Origin: Natronococcus sp. A-GB1
GTDB lineage: Archaea > Halobacteriota > Halobacteria > Halobacteriales > Natrialbaceae
Length of the DNA stretch: 64,000 nucleotides
Reading direction: 5' to 3'
Assembly: GCF_029688845.1 (NCBI RefSeq)
Contig: NZ_JARUKW010000007.1
Span: 150,504-214,503 of the forward strand
Shown here piece by piece: positions 40,661 through 50,670 of the stretch; the stretch's first letter is position 1; the number at the start of each line of letters is the position of its first letter. Below the pieces are notes generated by a model. The model did not search any database. It was not told where the DNA came from and saw only the letters and a list, made by a program, of their open reading frames with translations. A program made the position numbers and the translations under genes.

Positions 40661-41953
40661 CTATCGCTCGGGGTGTGTCAGCGCGTCGAACCCGCCCCGA
40701 ACCAGCGGTTTCGCGACGTGGCGGCGCGCACACGGCGGCACCTCGTACCATCCCTCTTCGAGGTCGCGCTCGAGCGCCACCGTCTCCTTCTCCGGTGCAC
40801 TCGTCTTGCAGTCGCGACACCGATACCCCTGATTCCGCCCGGCACTCTCCATCGTCCGCCCGCAGTCGGGGCAGGTCGGCGTGACGCGTTCGGTCTCGAC
40901 GCGCTCTTGAAGAGCGAACTTCTCGAGTTTGAGCGTCCCCCGCGTGACCTCCCCGCAGACCGTGAGTCGGTCGCCGACTCGCAGCGCTCGCACTCGGTCG
41001 CGGAACCGCTTGGTCGGCTCGAAGGCGGCACACTCGAGCGACGGCCGTTCGTCCCGGTCGCGGTCGTCGTCGAGTCCGTCGAGGGTGACGAAGACGTGGC
41101 CGCCCCGCCTGGTTTCGGGCTCGCTCGCGACCCGGCCGTCGACCCGGTAGGCTCGCCCGTCCCGGACCGACTCGATCGATCCGTCCCGAAGGTGGACGTC
41201 CGTTCCCTGATTGGTGACGAACAGCCGGCTCGAGGCGACGGGTTCGCTCTCGATTCCTTCGGCGACCCGACTGATTGCGTCGGGGTCGTCGCCCCGAATG
41301 CCGTACAGGATTGGACCGGGTGTATGTGGAACGCAGACCGTTTCACCCTCGCCGCGGTCGACGGTGTCCCAGACCCTCGGATACTCGCGGTCGGCCGCGG
41401 CGAAGATGCTCTCCGCGTCGACCTCGCGGGGCGTTCCCCACCGTTCGGACTCCCGGTAGGAGATCCGTTCGTAGGTCCACTCCTCGAGTTCGTTCCGGGC
41501 GCCGATCGCGGCGAGGGCGCCGATCCGGCCGCGGCCGTTGCCGGCGTGCCACGAGCGGTAGCCGTGGCCGTCGATCAGGGCTGTCGCGTCGGCTCGCTCG
41601 AGGTGGGTTCGGATCGCCAGTCGAGAGAACTCGCTTACGTCCGTCGGCGACTCCTCGGGGTCGTGGTCGGCGACGACCAGCCCGGGATGGGTCCGCTCGT
41701 CGGCCGTTTCGGCGAGGCGCTCGAGGCGTTCGCGGGCGATTTCGAACGCGCTTGCAGGAGCGCAATCGGTGTGAATCGCCAGCGCGGCGTTGCCGCGGGT
41801 CTTGTACTCGACGGCAGGGTTGAGCCGGACGAGGATCAGCCGCGACACCGACGCGCCCGACCGTTCCAGTCGCTCGGCGATCGTCTTCGCGACGTAGGTC
41901 GTACACATCCCTCGCTCGCGGGAGTCGGTATCGTCGAGCCCGACGACGGTCAT
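40661..41953 (-). CDS. tiaS: tRNA(Ile2) 2-agmatinylcytidine synthetase TiaS
   Basis: A 430-residue enzyme that attaches agmatine to C34 of the AUA-reading tRNA-Ile, using ATP. The N-terminal GLDDTDSRERGMCTTY (5-20) is the signature of the TCKD kinase domain; an FLD-type domain follows; an OB domain (about 285-345, GHVFVTLDGL to LRVGDRLTVCGEV) and a C-terminal zinc ribbon with CPDCGRTM and CRDC complete it. Essential in archaea. Divergent from the 42114 regulator. Confidence 0.94.
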   Translation of the reverse strand: MTVVGLDDTDSRERGMCTTYVAKTIAERLERSGASVSRLILVRLNPAVEYKTRGNAALAIHTDCAPASAFEIARERLERLAETADERTHPGLVVADHDPEESPTDVSEFSRLAIRTHLERADATALIDGHGYRSWHAGNGRGRIGALAAIGARNELEEWTYERISYRESERWGTPREVDAESIFAAADREYPRVWDTVDRGEGETVCVPHTPGPILYGIRGDDPDAISRVAEGIESEPVASSRLFVTNQGTDVHLRDGSIESVRDGRAYRVDGRVASEPETRRGGHVFVTLDGLDDDRDRDERPSLECAAFEPTKRFRDRVRALRVGDRLTVCGEVTRGTLKLEKFALQERVETERVTPTCPDCGRTMESAGRNQGYRCRDCKTSAPEKETVALERDLEEGWYEVPPCARRHVAKPLVRGGFDALTHPER

Positions 41954-42113
41954 CGACGGAGGTTACCGGGCCGGGGAGTAACCCCTTTCGAACGGGCGAC
42001 GACGAGTTCCGATCGTATAAAAGCGTATCCGTCGGATTCCGGTCGAATCGCCACCCTGCGGCCGGTGATCGGCGGGACAACACTCATATAGATGGGCTCA
42101 CTTACATCCCCCT

Positions 42114-43079
42114 ATGTCCCGTTCGGCACTGGTCGGCAACGTCACCGCGATGCTAGAGGACGCGGGGTTCGTGGTCAGCGACCGGTGTGCGATCCGCCCG
42201 AAGAGCTTCGACGTCGCGGCGCGCCGCGGCGAGAACCTGTTGCTCGTGAAGATCCTGGGCAACATCGACGCCTTCAACGAGGAGACCGGCCACGAGATGC
42301 GGCGCCTGGGAACCTACCTGCAGGCGACGCCGCTGGTGATCGGACTGCGCAGCCGAGACGAGGATCTCAAACCCGACGTTACCTACTTCCGCCACGGCGT
42401 CCCCGTCCTCAGCCCCGACACGGCGTACAACCTGTTCATCGAGGACGTTCCCCCGCTGATCTACGCGGCGCCCGGCGGACTGTACGTCAACATCGACGGC
42501 GACCTGCTGGCCGACGAACGCGAAGGTCACGAACTCAGCCTCGGACAGCTCGCCAGCCAGCTCGGCGTCTCCCGACGAACGGTCTCGAAGTACGAGGACG
42601 GGATGAACGCCTCCGTCGAGATCGCGATGGCACTGGAAGAGCTGTTCGACGCCTCCCTGACCAGTCCCGTCGACGTCCTCGAGGGCGCCGACGAGGTTCA
42701 CGAGATCGAGTCGACCCCGGACGATCCTGACGCCGATCCGACCGACGAACAGGTCGTCGCCGTCCTGACGCGAGCCGGCTACCGAGTCCATCCCACTGTC
42801 CGCTCCCCGTTCAAGGCCGTCAGCGAGGACGAGGGCGACAGCGGCGTCGTCCTCACCGGCCACTCCGAGTTTACCGAGGCTGCCGAGAAGCGGGCCCGGA
42901 TCATGAGTTCGATCGGCCGCGTTACCCGTACGCAGTCGGTGTACGTCGTCGACCGCGCAAAACAGGAGTCCGTCGACGGCACCGCCCTCGTCGAACGCGA
43001 GGAACTCGAGGAGCTCCGCGATGCGGACGATCTCCGTGCGGTGATTCGCGAGCGGGCCGAGCGCGAGGAAGCCGTCTGA
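42114..43079 (+). CDS. COG1395-type HTH transcriptional regulator
   Basis: A 321-residue archaeal regulator. Residues 1-125 resemble a nuclease-like fold without obvious catalysis ([20 protein letters not shown]); a Cro/XRE helix-turn-helix spans about 138-162 ([20 protein letters not shown]); the C-terminal part (200-321) repeats an alpha/beta domain. The family is conserved across archaea, targets unknown. TATA-like tcatata (42084-42090) lies about 27 nt before the ATG, giving a leaderless message. Confidence 0.88.
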   Translation: MSRSALVGNVTAMLEDAGFVVSDRCAIRPKSFDVAARRGENLLLVKILGNIDAFNEETGHEMRRLGTYLQATPLVIGLRSRDEDLKPDVTYFRHGVPVLSPDTAYNLFIEDVPPLIYAAPGGLYVNIDGDLLADEREGHELSLGQLASQLGVSRRTVSKYEDGMNASVEIAMALEELFDASLTSPVDVLEGADEVHEIESTPDDPDADPTDEQVVAVLTRAGYRVHPTVRSPFKAVSEDEGDSGVVLTGHSEFTEAAEKRARIMSSIGRVTRTQSVYVVDRAKQESVDGTALVEREELEELRDADDLRAVIRERAEREEAV

Positions 43080-43199
43080 GACGCGACCCGGAACAATAGC
43101 CCGACGTCGACTATCGGAGCTGGATCGCCACGGTGTTGCCCAGGCCGATCGGTCGGAGCCTTCGCTTGTTGCGTAGCGGCTCGAGCTATACTGTACTCG

Positions 43200-43215
43200 T
43201 TTGCGCTTACGCAAA
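43200..43215. repeat. Inverted repeat TTTGCG-ctta-CGCAAA
   Basis: A perfect 6-bp inverted repeat with a 4-nt spacer, followed by aaaacgttt. It sits about 120 nt after the stop of the 42114 regulator, between convergent genes. It shares the GTTTGC/GCAAAC core with elements at 20581, 46287, 50842 and 52129. Confidence 0.5.
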
Positions 43216-43273
43216 TGAAAACGTTTCCGCATCCGTCGACTATCGATCGGGCGCTCGAGCGACTCGCGAGCGA

Positions 43274-43621
43274 TCAGTTTCGGCGCAGGGACTCGAGCGA
43301 GAAGTCTCCGGGATCGATCCGTCGGCTCTCGGGCTCGTACTCGATGACGCCCGCGTCCGCCAGTCGCGGGAGATGTGCGTGGTGAAGCGTAAGCGCGACC
43401 CGTTCGACGGCCGGTCTCCCCTCGTCGCCGGTCTCGAGTTCGGCTTCGCGGTTCGCGACCGCGACGGCCAGTTCGTCGATCCCGAACGGCTCGGTGTGCT
43501 CGGCGAGGATCGAGACTGCGACTCGGCGTCGATCCGCCGCGAGGAGTTCGTGACGCTCACGTTCGGATAGCTCACCTCTCCCTACACGCTTGTCGGCCGC
43601 ATCGTTCGAGGTTCGATCCAC
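43274..43621 (-). CDS. DUF7344-type winged-helix protein
   Basis: A 115-residue protein, start GTG 43621 (no ATG is in a sensible place). LSERERHELLAADRRRVAVS onward begins a winged-helix domain and LTLHHAHLPRLADAGVIEYE is its recognition/wing part, the common haloarchaeal pattern I know as DUF7344. It probably acts as a small transcription factor. It is divergent from the large sensor regulator at 43778, whose expression it could influence. Confidence 0.78.
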   Translation of the reverse strand: MDRTSNDAADKRVGRGELSERERHELLAADRRRVAVSILAEHTEPFGIDELAVAVANREAELETGDEGRPAVERVALTLHHAHLPRLADAGVIEYEPESRRIDPGDFSLESLRRN

Positions 43622-43777
43622 TTCATGCTCACCTGGGATTGATCTACATGACGAGTCGTTCGACGATAACGACGGACTAGAACCACTTAGGTCGAATTCC
43701 GGCGGGAGCCAGCGAGGGCTTCGATTTCGACTGCAGTTTCGCGCCGGGCTCGAGCGGTTGACTCCGTCGGCGGAATA

Positions 43778-45952
43778 TTGATGCATGAAAGCATGGAACA
43801 TGGAACGATGCGATCGGAATCTCTAACCGACGCGCTCCGGGAGACGCTCGCGGTCTTCGACGGATCGGGCGAACCCCGGACCACACCCGAGGTCGCCGAA
43901 CGGCTCGAGTTGGGTCGACGAAGCGCGTACGCCAGACTGGAACGACTCGCCGAGCAAGGCTGCCTTGAGACCAAGAAGGTCGGCGCGAACGCTCGAGTCT
44001 GGTGGCAGCCGTCGACGGGTGAGGTAACGGAAGCGAACTCCAGGGGGCTCGAGGAAGTGGTCGCCCGGATTAGCGACGGATTCTTCGCAGTCGACGACGA
44101 GTGGCGACTCACCTATCTCAACGAGGTCCACACGTCGATGTTCGACGAAACTCGGTCGGAGCTACTGGGCGAGCGCCTGTGGGACGTTGCGCCGGAACTG
44201 GTCGACACCGCCTTCGAGACGGCCTATCGGGAGGCAATGGAGACTCAGACGGCAACCATCGTCGAAGCATACTTTCCGCCACTCGAGGGCTGGTACCGGG
44301 ACATCGTCCACCCGTCGCCGTCGGGGCTGTCGATCTACTTCACAGACGTCACCGAACGCAAGGCGCGCGAACGGACCCTGGAACGGTACGAGCGCATCGT
44401 CGAAACGGTCGGCGACGGAATTTACGTCCTCGACGGCGACGACCGGTTTACGTTCGTCAACGACGCGTTCGTCTCGATGACGGGATACGGCCGCGAGGAG
44501 CTACTCGGGAGCTCCGCCGAACACGTGTTCGGCGGCGAGTTCGAGGAGACCTGGACCGATTCCGACCGGAGCGTCGCCGTCCTCGAGGAGCAGCTACACG
44601 GCGCCGACGGCGAGTCGTTCATCGTGGAGAGTCGGCTCAGTCGGCTCGAACTCGAGGACGGCGAGCGCGGACGCGTCGGCGTCGTCCGCGACGTGACCGA
44701 TCGGGTCGACTACGAACGGGAACTCGAACACCAGCGCGAGCAGCTGGCGGCGGTGACCAGCATCGGCGGGATCGCAAACGAGATCATCCATGCGATCATC
44801 GGACAGCCAACCCGGGCGGACATCGAGGACACGGTCTGTGAGAACCTCGCGAACTCCAATTCGTACCTGTTCGCCTGGATCGGAGAGATCGACACCGCGA
44901 CGCAGACCGTGGATCTCCGAACCGAAGCCGGCGTCGAGGGCTACCTTGACGAGACCACGATCTCGGTCGATCCGGACGACGACCGGAGTCGGGGGCCTAC
45001 CGGACGTGCGTTTCGATTCGGTGAGGTGCAGACAACGCGGGACGTCGACGCCGATCCTCGGTACGAGCCCTGGCGGGACTACATCGAACCCTACGGAGTT
45101 CAGTCGTCCGCGGCGATCCCGATCACTCACGAGGGCGCTATCTACGGTGTGTTGAACGTCTACGCGGAGCGTCCGTACGCCTTCGAGGGACAGGAAGGAA
45201 GACAGATCACACAGCTCGGCGAGGTCATCGGTCACGCGATCGCCGCCGCCGAGCGCAAGCAGTCGTTGTTGAGCGACGATCTCGTCGAACTCGAATTCCA
45301 GATTCGGAACGTCTTCGCAGCGTTGGGCGTTTCGAACGAAACAGCCGGGAAGATCACGTTCGACCATACGGTCCCGATCGGGGACGACGAGTTTCTCGTC
45401 TACGGCACCGCCACGCCGGACGCCGTCGAGACCGTCCACGATCTCGCAGCGGCGGTTGACGGAGAGACGGACGTCACTGTCCACTCGGAAGCGACCCCTC
45501 CCGGGTTCGAGATTCGGATGACCGATCCCCCGGTACTCTCGGTTGTCGCATCGCTCAGTGGATACATCGATAGCGCGTCGGTCGAGAACGGTGACTTTCG
45601 ACTGACGATCCACCTCGCACCGAGCGTCGACGTTCACCGCGTCGTCGACGCGGTCGAGTCGGCGTACCCGGACGCCGAACTGCGCTGTCACCGCCAGATT
45701 ACGCGACCGCGAGACGACCCGCGACCCGTGCAACGCCGTCTCGCTAGCGAACTTACCAATCGGCAACATGCTGTCCTCTCCGCGGCGTACTACGCGGGGT
45801 TCTTCGAGTGGCCCCGCGAGAAGTCCGCGGCGGAACTCGCGGACTCGCTCGACATCGCCGCACCGACGTTCCACCAGCACCTTCGGAAGGGCGAACGGAA
45901 GGTGTTCGACTCGCTGTTTTCGCCGCCGGACGAGCCGGAGGAGCGATCGTGA
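43778..45952 (+). CDS. HTH-PAS-PAS-GAF-HTH_10 sensor regulator (bacterio-opsin activator type)
   Basis: A protein of up to 724 residues. An N-terminal winged helix (about 15-75, TTPEVAERLELGRRSAYARL) is followed by PAS 1 (about 88-190), PAS 2 (about 203-312), a GAF domain (about 330-480, VCENLANSNSYLFAWIGEID onward), a BAT-type regulatory domain (about 490-650) and a C-terminal HTH_10 (about 660-715, LTNRQHAVLSAAYYAGFFEW). No kinase domain, so the signal passes directly to DNA. ATGs at 43778, 43793 and 43808 are possible; a TATA-like aatatt at 43772-43777 favours one of the later two. Confidence 0.88.
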   Translation: MMHESMEHGTMRSESLTDALRETLAVFDGSGEPRTTPEVAERLELGRRSAYARLERLAEQGCLETKKVGANARVWWQPSTGEVTEANSRGLEEVVARISDGFFAVDDEWRLTYLNEVHTSMFDETRSELLGERLWDVAPELVDTAFETAYREAMETQTATIVEAYFPPLEGWYRDIVHPSPSGLSIYFTDVTERKARERTLERYERIVETVGDGIYVLDGDDRFTFVNDAFVSMTGYGREELLGSSAEHVFGGEFEETWTDSDRSVAVLEEQLHGADGESFIVESRLSRLELEDGERGRVGVVRDVTDRVDYERELEHQREQLAAVTSIGGIANEIIHAIIGQPTRADIEDTVCENLANSNSYLFAWIGEIDTATQTVDLRTEAGVEGYLDETTISVDPDDDRSRGPTGRAFRFGEVQTTRDVDADPRYEPWRDYIEPYGVQSSAAIPITHEGAIYGVLNVYAERPYAFEGQEGRQITQLGEVIGHAIAAAERKQSLLSDDLVELEFQIRNVFAALGVSNETAGKITFDHTVPIGDDEFLVYGTATPDAVETVHDLAAAVDGETDVTVHSEATPPGFEIRMTDPPVLSVVASLSGYIDSASVENGDFRLTIHLAPSVDVHRVVDAVESAYPDAELRCHRQITRPRDDPRPVQRRLASELTNRQHAVLSAAYYAGFFEWPREKSAAELADSLDIAAPTFHQHLRKGERKVFDSLFSPPDEPEERS

Positions 45953-46102
45953 ACGACTCGAGGAGTGAAATGCTGAATGCCCCCTCCCCTCGGGTCGCGA
46001 CCCTTTTGTCTACTTCGCACCAGAGCTCATTTTAAATACAATAATATAGTTCCAAATTGATGTGGTATCGAAACTATGCTCTCGAGAGTATTTTAACCCT
46101 AT

Positions 46103-46273
46103 ATGGACAGGTATATTAGCTGCACACAGTGCGATTTCATACTCCTGGCGTCGAGCGCCGAGCGACCGCGACCGGCGCGACATCGTACGTGTCCCGGCTG
46201 TGACGGAACCGACTTCCGGTTCGAGAGCGACGGACTCACCGTTCTAGAGGAAGAGTCCGCTCCACGAAAGTAA
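46103..46273 (+). CDS. Small double-CxxC zinc-ribbon protein
   Basis: A 56-residue protein with C7-x2-C10 (CTQC) and C30-x2-C33 (CPGC) knuckles, the form of a haloarchaeal zinc-ribbon protein, many of which regulate or bind nucleic acid. It starts at ATG 46103 in an AT-rich stretch. It lies between two HTH_10 regulators on the same strand, and its stop is 13 nt before a 26-bp palindrome. Confidence 0.72.
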   Translation: MDRYISCTQCDFILLASSAERPRPARHRTCPGCDGTDFRFESDGLTVLEEESAPRK

Positions 46274-46286
46274 CCGCAAACGATCA

Positions 46287-46312
46287 CGCAAACGTTTTCG
46301 AAAACGTTTGCG
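46287..46312. promoter_or_regulatory. 26-bp perfect palindrome
   Basis: Positions 46287-46312 form an uninterrupted dyad: the half-site CGCAAACGTTTTC is followed directly by its complement. It is preceded by another cgcaaac (46275-46281 region). It lies 85-110 nt upstream of the ATG of the HTH_10 regulator at 46397 and just after the zinc-ribbon gene. Length and symmetry fit an operator for a dimeric regulator; as RNA it would form a loopless hairpin, so a terminator role is weaker. Confidence 0.6.
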
Positions 46313-46396
46313 AGGATGGCCGTCCCGGTTCCGCGGATCGGCGGTTCCGCTCCGAGAGTCCGACGAAACCAAGGCGTTTCGATCCTATGCGAACGT

Positions 46397-47065
46397 ATGG
46401 GAGGGACAGTTGCGGAGATCGAACTTTCGCCCTCGGAGTTCGTCCTCGAGGAGACGATCAACGCCGTCGAGGGACTCGAGTGCGAGGCCGAACGAGTCGT
46501 CGCGAACGGCGACGGCGACGTCATACCGTTTCTCTGGGTCGACGCGCCCGACCTCGAGGGGCTCGATGACGTGCTCGAGGACGACGAAACCGTCGACAAC
46601 GTCCGACTGCTTGCGGACGTCGACGGCGAACAGCTCTACCAGATGGACTGGGTCCGACGGGTCGACGCGCTCGTACAGATACTCGTCGAGGAGGAAGGGA
46701 CAGTGCTCTCGGCGGTCGGCGATGCCAGCGGCTGGCGGTTCCGGCTGCTGTTTCCCGACCGGGACAGCCTGTCGCGGACGAACGACTACTGCCGATCGAA
46801 CGGGATCCAGTTCCAGCTCCACTCCGTCTACAGTCTCGAGGAGGGTCGTCAGGGGCGGTTCGGTCTTACTGACGACCAGCAAGACACCCTGGAGATGGCC
46901 TTCGAGCGCGGCTACTACGAGATACCTCGCGATGCCGACATGATGGCGCTGGCCGAGGAGATGGGTATCTCCCACCAGGCGCTCTCGGAACGGCTCCGCC
47001 GAGCTCACCGCAGCCTCGTCCAGAACACCGTCATCATCGGTCAGGAGAGCGATCCCGACGAGTAA
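46397..47065 (+). CDS. HTH_10 (bacterio-opsin activator) family regulator
   Basis: A 222-residue transcription factor. Residues 1-155 form a BAT-type sensory domain (MGGTVAEIELSPSEFVLEET; WVRRVDALVQILVEEEGTVL), and 160-215 the C-terminal HTH_10: LTDDQQDTLEMAFERGYYEI followed by MALAEEMGISHQALSERLRR. Targets unknown. Start at ATG 46397. A 26-bp palindrome upstream may be its own binding site. Confidence 0.9.
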   Translation: MGGTVAEIELSPSEFVLEETINAVEGLECEAERVVANGDGDVIPFLWVDAPDLEGLDDVLEDDETVDNVRLLADVDGEQLYQMDWVRRVDALVQILVEEEGTVLSAVGDASGWRFRLLFPDRDSLSRTNDYCRSNGIQFQLHSVYSLEEGRQGRFGLTDDQQDTLEMAFERGYYEIPRDADMMALAEEMGISHQALSERLRRAHRSLVQNTVIIGQESDPDE

Positions 47066-47264
47066 GAAGACGACCATTCTGCCACTCTGACTCGAGCCCG
47101 TCGGAAGGCTATCGTCGGCTCCTGTGACTGCCAATTTGTAGCTTCGCGGTCACGACTGTAGTCGGCGCTCGATCGGCAGTGGCTGCAAAAGTTCCACCGT
47201 CTGGCGACCCGTCATCGGGTAGCTATCTGCCGCTCGAGCCCGTCTCTCCCGTGAGGAAACCATC

Positions 47265-47807
47265 ATGGTCACGAACACGGCGGGCGGAATTCTGCGCAGA
47301 ACGGTACTGAAAGCCGGCGCGGCGGCGGGGGTACTCGCGGTGAGCGGCTCCGCGAGCGCGGCCGACGACACCGACGACGAGACGAACGACGTCGACGAGC
47401 CCGACGGGTTCGAGGTGACGGTCCTAGGGGAACACGCTCCGTTCGTTGACGACGTCGCCGCGACGTTCGAACTCACCTACGCGGACGGCGAGACGGACGA
47501 TCCGACCGTCGTCGAACTCGAGGACGCCTCGACGGTCGTCGTCGCGGAGGCGACCTGGGAGGCTGGGGCGAGGTCGGGTTGGCATCGCCACCCGGGAATG
47601 TCCGTCGTCCACATGGTCGAGGGCGAGATCGAGCACACGATGGAAGACGACTGCGTCCCCCGGACGTACGCGGCTGGGGACGCGTGGATCGATCCGGGCC
47701 ACGTCCACAGGGCCGACAGCGAGGACGGCGCGTTCGCCTACGTGACGTTCCTCGGGATTCCCGAGGACGAGCCGCCGACCGAGTGGGTCGAGCCGGTCGA
47801 CTGTTGA
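47265..47807 (+). CDS. Tat-exported cupin-domain protein
   Basis: A 180-residue protein. The N-terminus LRRTVLKAGAAAGVLAVSGS with SASA is a twin-arginine signal peptide without a lipobox cysteine, so the protein is exported folded. The mature part is a single small-barrel cupin: RSGWHRHPGMSVVHMVEGE (about 104-122) supplies the HxH and downstream Glu-type metal ligands, and GDAWIDPGHVHRA the last histidine. Such cupins bind a metal; the substrate is unknown. Confidence 0.85.
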   Translation: MVTNTAGGILRRTVLKAGAAAGVLAVSGSASAADDTDDETNDVDEPDGFEVTVLGEHAPFVDDVAATFELTYADGETDDPTVVELEDASTVVVAEATWEAGARSGWHRHPGMSVVHMVEGEIEHTMEDDCVPRTYAAGDAWIDPGHVHRADSEDGAFAYVTFLGIPEDEPPTEWVEPVDC

Positions 47808-47860
47808 ATGACCTCGAGCGACCCACACCCGGTCGGTCGGGAAACGGGGGGACTGGAGCC

Positions 47861-49291
47861 GTGACCGCCGCGGCTGTTCGGCGAGGCGACGGTGACCGAA
47901 GCGGACGGGCGATCGTCGTCGGGGCGGGCGTCGCCGGACTGACTGCGGCCCGCGTCCTCGCGGACTCGTTCGATTCAGTGACGGTAATCGACCGTGATGC
48001 GCTGCCCGACGAGCCCGTCGCACGGTCGGGGGTTCCCCAGGCCAACCAGATTCACATCCTCTGGGAAGCCGGCCGATCGGCGCTCGAGGAGCTGTTTCCG
48101 GGGTACACCGAGGAGCTGCGTACCGCTGGCGGCGTGGCCATCGACGGGCAGCGCAATCTGCACCTGTACAGTCAGGGCGAGTTCCTGGCAACGGGGACGT
48201 CGTCCTTCCCGCTGTACGCCGCGAGCCGACCGCTGTACGAGCAGCTCCTCCGGCGTCGGGTCGCCGAGTTCGAGAGAATCAGACTCCGGCCGCACTGCCG
48301 ATTCGTCGACTACGAAACCGACGAAACCAAAACGGCCGTAACCGGCGTTCGCGTTCGCTCTCGAGGTGCCGAGCGGACGGTGCGTCCGGCAGAGCTGGTC
48401 GTCGACGCGACCGGCAGGAAGAGTCGAACCCCGGCCTGGCTGGCGCGAAACGGTTACGGACGGCCCCCGACAGACGAGGTGACGATCGATCTGGCCTACA
48501 CGACGGTCGCCCTCGAGCGCCCGCCCGACGACCGCCGGATGATCGGGATGCTCGCCGAGCCACCCCGAACCAGGGGCGGGGCGGTGTTACCCGTCGAGGG
48601 CGACCGATGGCTCGTGAACGTCCACGGCGTCCACGGGGATCACCCGCCGACGGACGTCGACGGGATCGGCGAGTTCGTTGCACCCCTTCCGACGCCCACG
48701 TTCGACCGGTTACTCGAGGAGTGTCCGCCGCTGGCGGAGACGGGTCATCACTACCCATTCCCCTCGAATCGACGCTACCGCTACGAGGCCCTCGAGCGGT
48801 TCCCCGACGGGCTGGTCGTGGTCGGCGACGCGGTCGCCAGCTTCAATCCGATCTATGGCCAGGGGATGTCGGTGGCCGCGCTCGAGGCACTGGCGCTCGG
48901 GCGCACGCTCCGAGAGGGGCGAAGCGGGATTCCGATGCGGTTTTTCGACCGCATGGCAGCGATCGTCGACCCCGCATGGATGCTGGCGATCGGGGCCGAC
49001 AGCGCCTTTCCCGAGACGCGGGGTGACGTTCCCCGGGGAACCGCGGTCTTCGACTGGTACCTGTCTCGACTGTTTCGGAGGGCCCACACCGACGGAATGC
49101 TGACCGACGCCTTTCTGGGGGTCCTCTCGATGCAACGGCCTCCGTCCTCGCTGCTCCGCGCCAGCGTCGCGTGGCGCGTGCTCGCTCCGAGATACGGCGG
49201 CAACCGATCGGCTCGAGACTCTCCGAACCGACCGCCTTCGGCTCGCGAGAGGAAACCGGATCTCTCCCCTCGGCGATCGAACCGACGCTGA
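47861..49291 (+). CDS. FAD-dependent oxidoreductase, geranylgeranyl-reductase/hydroxylase-like
   Basis: A 476-residue flavoprotein from GTG 47861. AIVVGAGVAGLTAARVLADS (about 19-38) is the FAD Rossmann motif; LVVDATGRKSRTP (mid-protein) and GLVVVGDAVASFNPIYGQGM (about 325-344) are the group-2 motifs of PHBH/geranylgeranyl-reductase-type enzymes. It ends in a basic, disordered tail. The substrate is unknown; similarity to bacterial epoxidase/hydroxylase-like proteins makes a modification of a hydrophobic compound likely. 33 nt from the convergent MFS gene. Confidence 0.83.
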   Translation: MTAAAVRRGDGDRSGRAIVVGAGVAGLTAARVLADSFDSVTVIDRDALPDEPVARSGVPQANQIHILWEAGRSALEELFPGYTEELRTAGGVAIDGQRNLHLYSQGEFLATGTSSFPLYAASRPLYEQLLRRRVAEFERIRLRPHCRFVDYETDETKTAVTGVRVRSRGAERTVRPAELVVDATGRKSRTPAWLARNGYGRPPTDEVTIDLAYTTVALERPPDDRRMIGMLAEPPRTRGGAVLPVEGDRWLVNVHGVHGDHPPTDVDGIGEFVAPLPTPTFDRLLEECPPLAETGHHYPFPSNRRYRYEALERFPDGLVVVGDAVASFNPIYGQGMSVAALEALALGRTLREGRSGIPMRFFDRMAAIVDPAWMLAIGADSAFPETRGDVPRGTAVFDWYLSRLFRRAHTDGMLTDAFLGVLSMQRPPSSLLRASVAWRVLAPRYGGNRSARDSPNRPPSARERKPDLSPRRSNRR

Positions 49292-49323
49292 CCCGACAGT
49301 AGGTCGGAGAGAGGACACCGCCG

Positions 49324-50589
49324 TTACAGGTTCGGAAGCTCGGTCGCCGGAAGGAACTGTCCAGTCTGCCGGTAGACGCCCCCGAGAAGGACCACCCCCG
49401 CGACCAGCGGAAGCGCCGCACAGGCGAGGTACACGGGCCCGAATCCGACGAGTTCGGTGACCGGAAGCGACACGATCGGGCCGACGCCGCCGCCGACGTC
49501 TCCGAGGACGTTGTTCGTTCCGACGGCACGGCCCATCCGACCGTCGTCGGTGAGATCGCCGAGCAGTGCCATCATCGGACCGCTCGTCCCTCCCTGTCCG
49601 GCGCCGATGAACAGACAGGCGACGGCGAGCGTCCCGGCCGAGTCGGCGGACGCGAGGAGGACGAACCCCACGAACAGGATCCCGAGAAAGCACAGCAACA
49701 CCGGGACCCGCGACTGCTGCAGGTCGCTCACGTAGCCGCCGAGGAACATGAACAGCCCCGCGGTGACGACCGTGATGGCCATGAACAGCCCGGAGGTCCC
49801 CTGCGCGTCGAAGCCGAGCAGCCCGATGTCGTTCTCGCCGAGAAAGAGGACCAGCGTCGAGAACAGGACGCCGAAGTAGACGAAGAGTACGGCGAAGTTG
49901 ATCAGCCCGACCGTCACTGCGGGAACGCTCGTGTCGACGTCCCACGGCTTCACCGACTGGCGAGCGTCGCCCTCGACGTGCGTCTCCGGGATCGTCGCGT
50001 ACGCCAGACCGCTGGCAACGAACGCGAACACCGTCGCGAGGAGAAACGCCGCGATCTCCCCGCCGATCTCGCTGACGACGCCGCCGACGACCATCCCGGT
50101 CGGCGCCCCGAAGAGAACCCCGCCCCTGATGAGCCCCATACTGGTTCCCCTCGAGCCGCCGTCGCTGACGTCGGAGGCGATCGTGTAGGCGGTCGCGAAC
50201 ACGAGCGCGCTGCCGACGCCCCACAGGAACCGCGCGGTCAGAAACCACGCCTCGGGAACGGGCGCCGGGATAGCGACGACGTACCCGAGGGTGGCGAACC
50301 CCTGGACGAACATTCCGACGACGAACGGCGTTCGCGTCCCGATTCGGTCGACAAGGATTCCGGCGGGCGCGTTCGCGACCAGTCTCGAGAAGCGGTTCGC
50401 GCTGAGGATCACGCCGACCATGAACGGAGAGATGCCGAGAATGACCCCGAGATTCGGCAGGATCGGGAAGATCACGCCGCCGCCGAAGCCGATGAAGAAC
50501 GTACTGAGTATCACGGCCCCAATAACGACATACCGGTCGTCACCCGCTCCGCTCAGCCGGTCGATAGATCGCGATACCGGACCGTTCAT
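49324..50589 (-). CDS. MFS transporter
   Basis: A 421-residue major facilitator with 12 predicted helices. The loop 2-3 signature appears as NAPAGILVDRIGTRTPFVVG (about 73-92) and TM5 contains LFGAPTGMVVGG. Probably an efflux carrier. A 16-bp inverted repeat (50671-50686) lies about 80 nt upstream of the ATG and looks like a TetR-type operator, but no TetR gene is in the window near it. Confidence 0.88.
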   Translation of the reverse strand: MNGPVSRSIDRLSGAGDDRYVVIGAVILSTFFIGFGGGVIFPILPNLGVILGISPFMVGVILSANRFSRLVANAPAGILVDRIGTRTPFVVGMFVQGFATLGYVVAIPAPVPEAWFLTARFLWGVGSALVFATAYTIASDVSDGGSRGTSMGLIRGGVLFGAPTGMVVGGVVSEIGGEIAAFLLATVFAFVASGLAYATIPETHVEGDARQSVKPWDVDTSVPAVTVGLINFAVLFVYFGVLFSTLVLFLGENDIGLLGFDAQGTSGLFMAITVVTAGLFMFLGGYVSDLQQSRVPVLLCFLGILFVGFVLLASADSAGTLAVACLFIGAGQGGTSGPMMALLGDLTDDGRMGRAVGTNNVLGDVGGGVGPIVSLPVTELVGFGPVYLACAALPLVAGVVLLGGVYRQTGQFLPATELPNL

Positions 50590-50670
50590 CCGGTCTCGCT
50601 GCTGCTATCCGGGTGCGTTCGGTCCTGGCGTCCCGTCCGCATCGGTTCGAACTGTTCGTCGGCCCTCATC

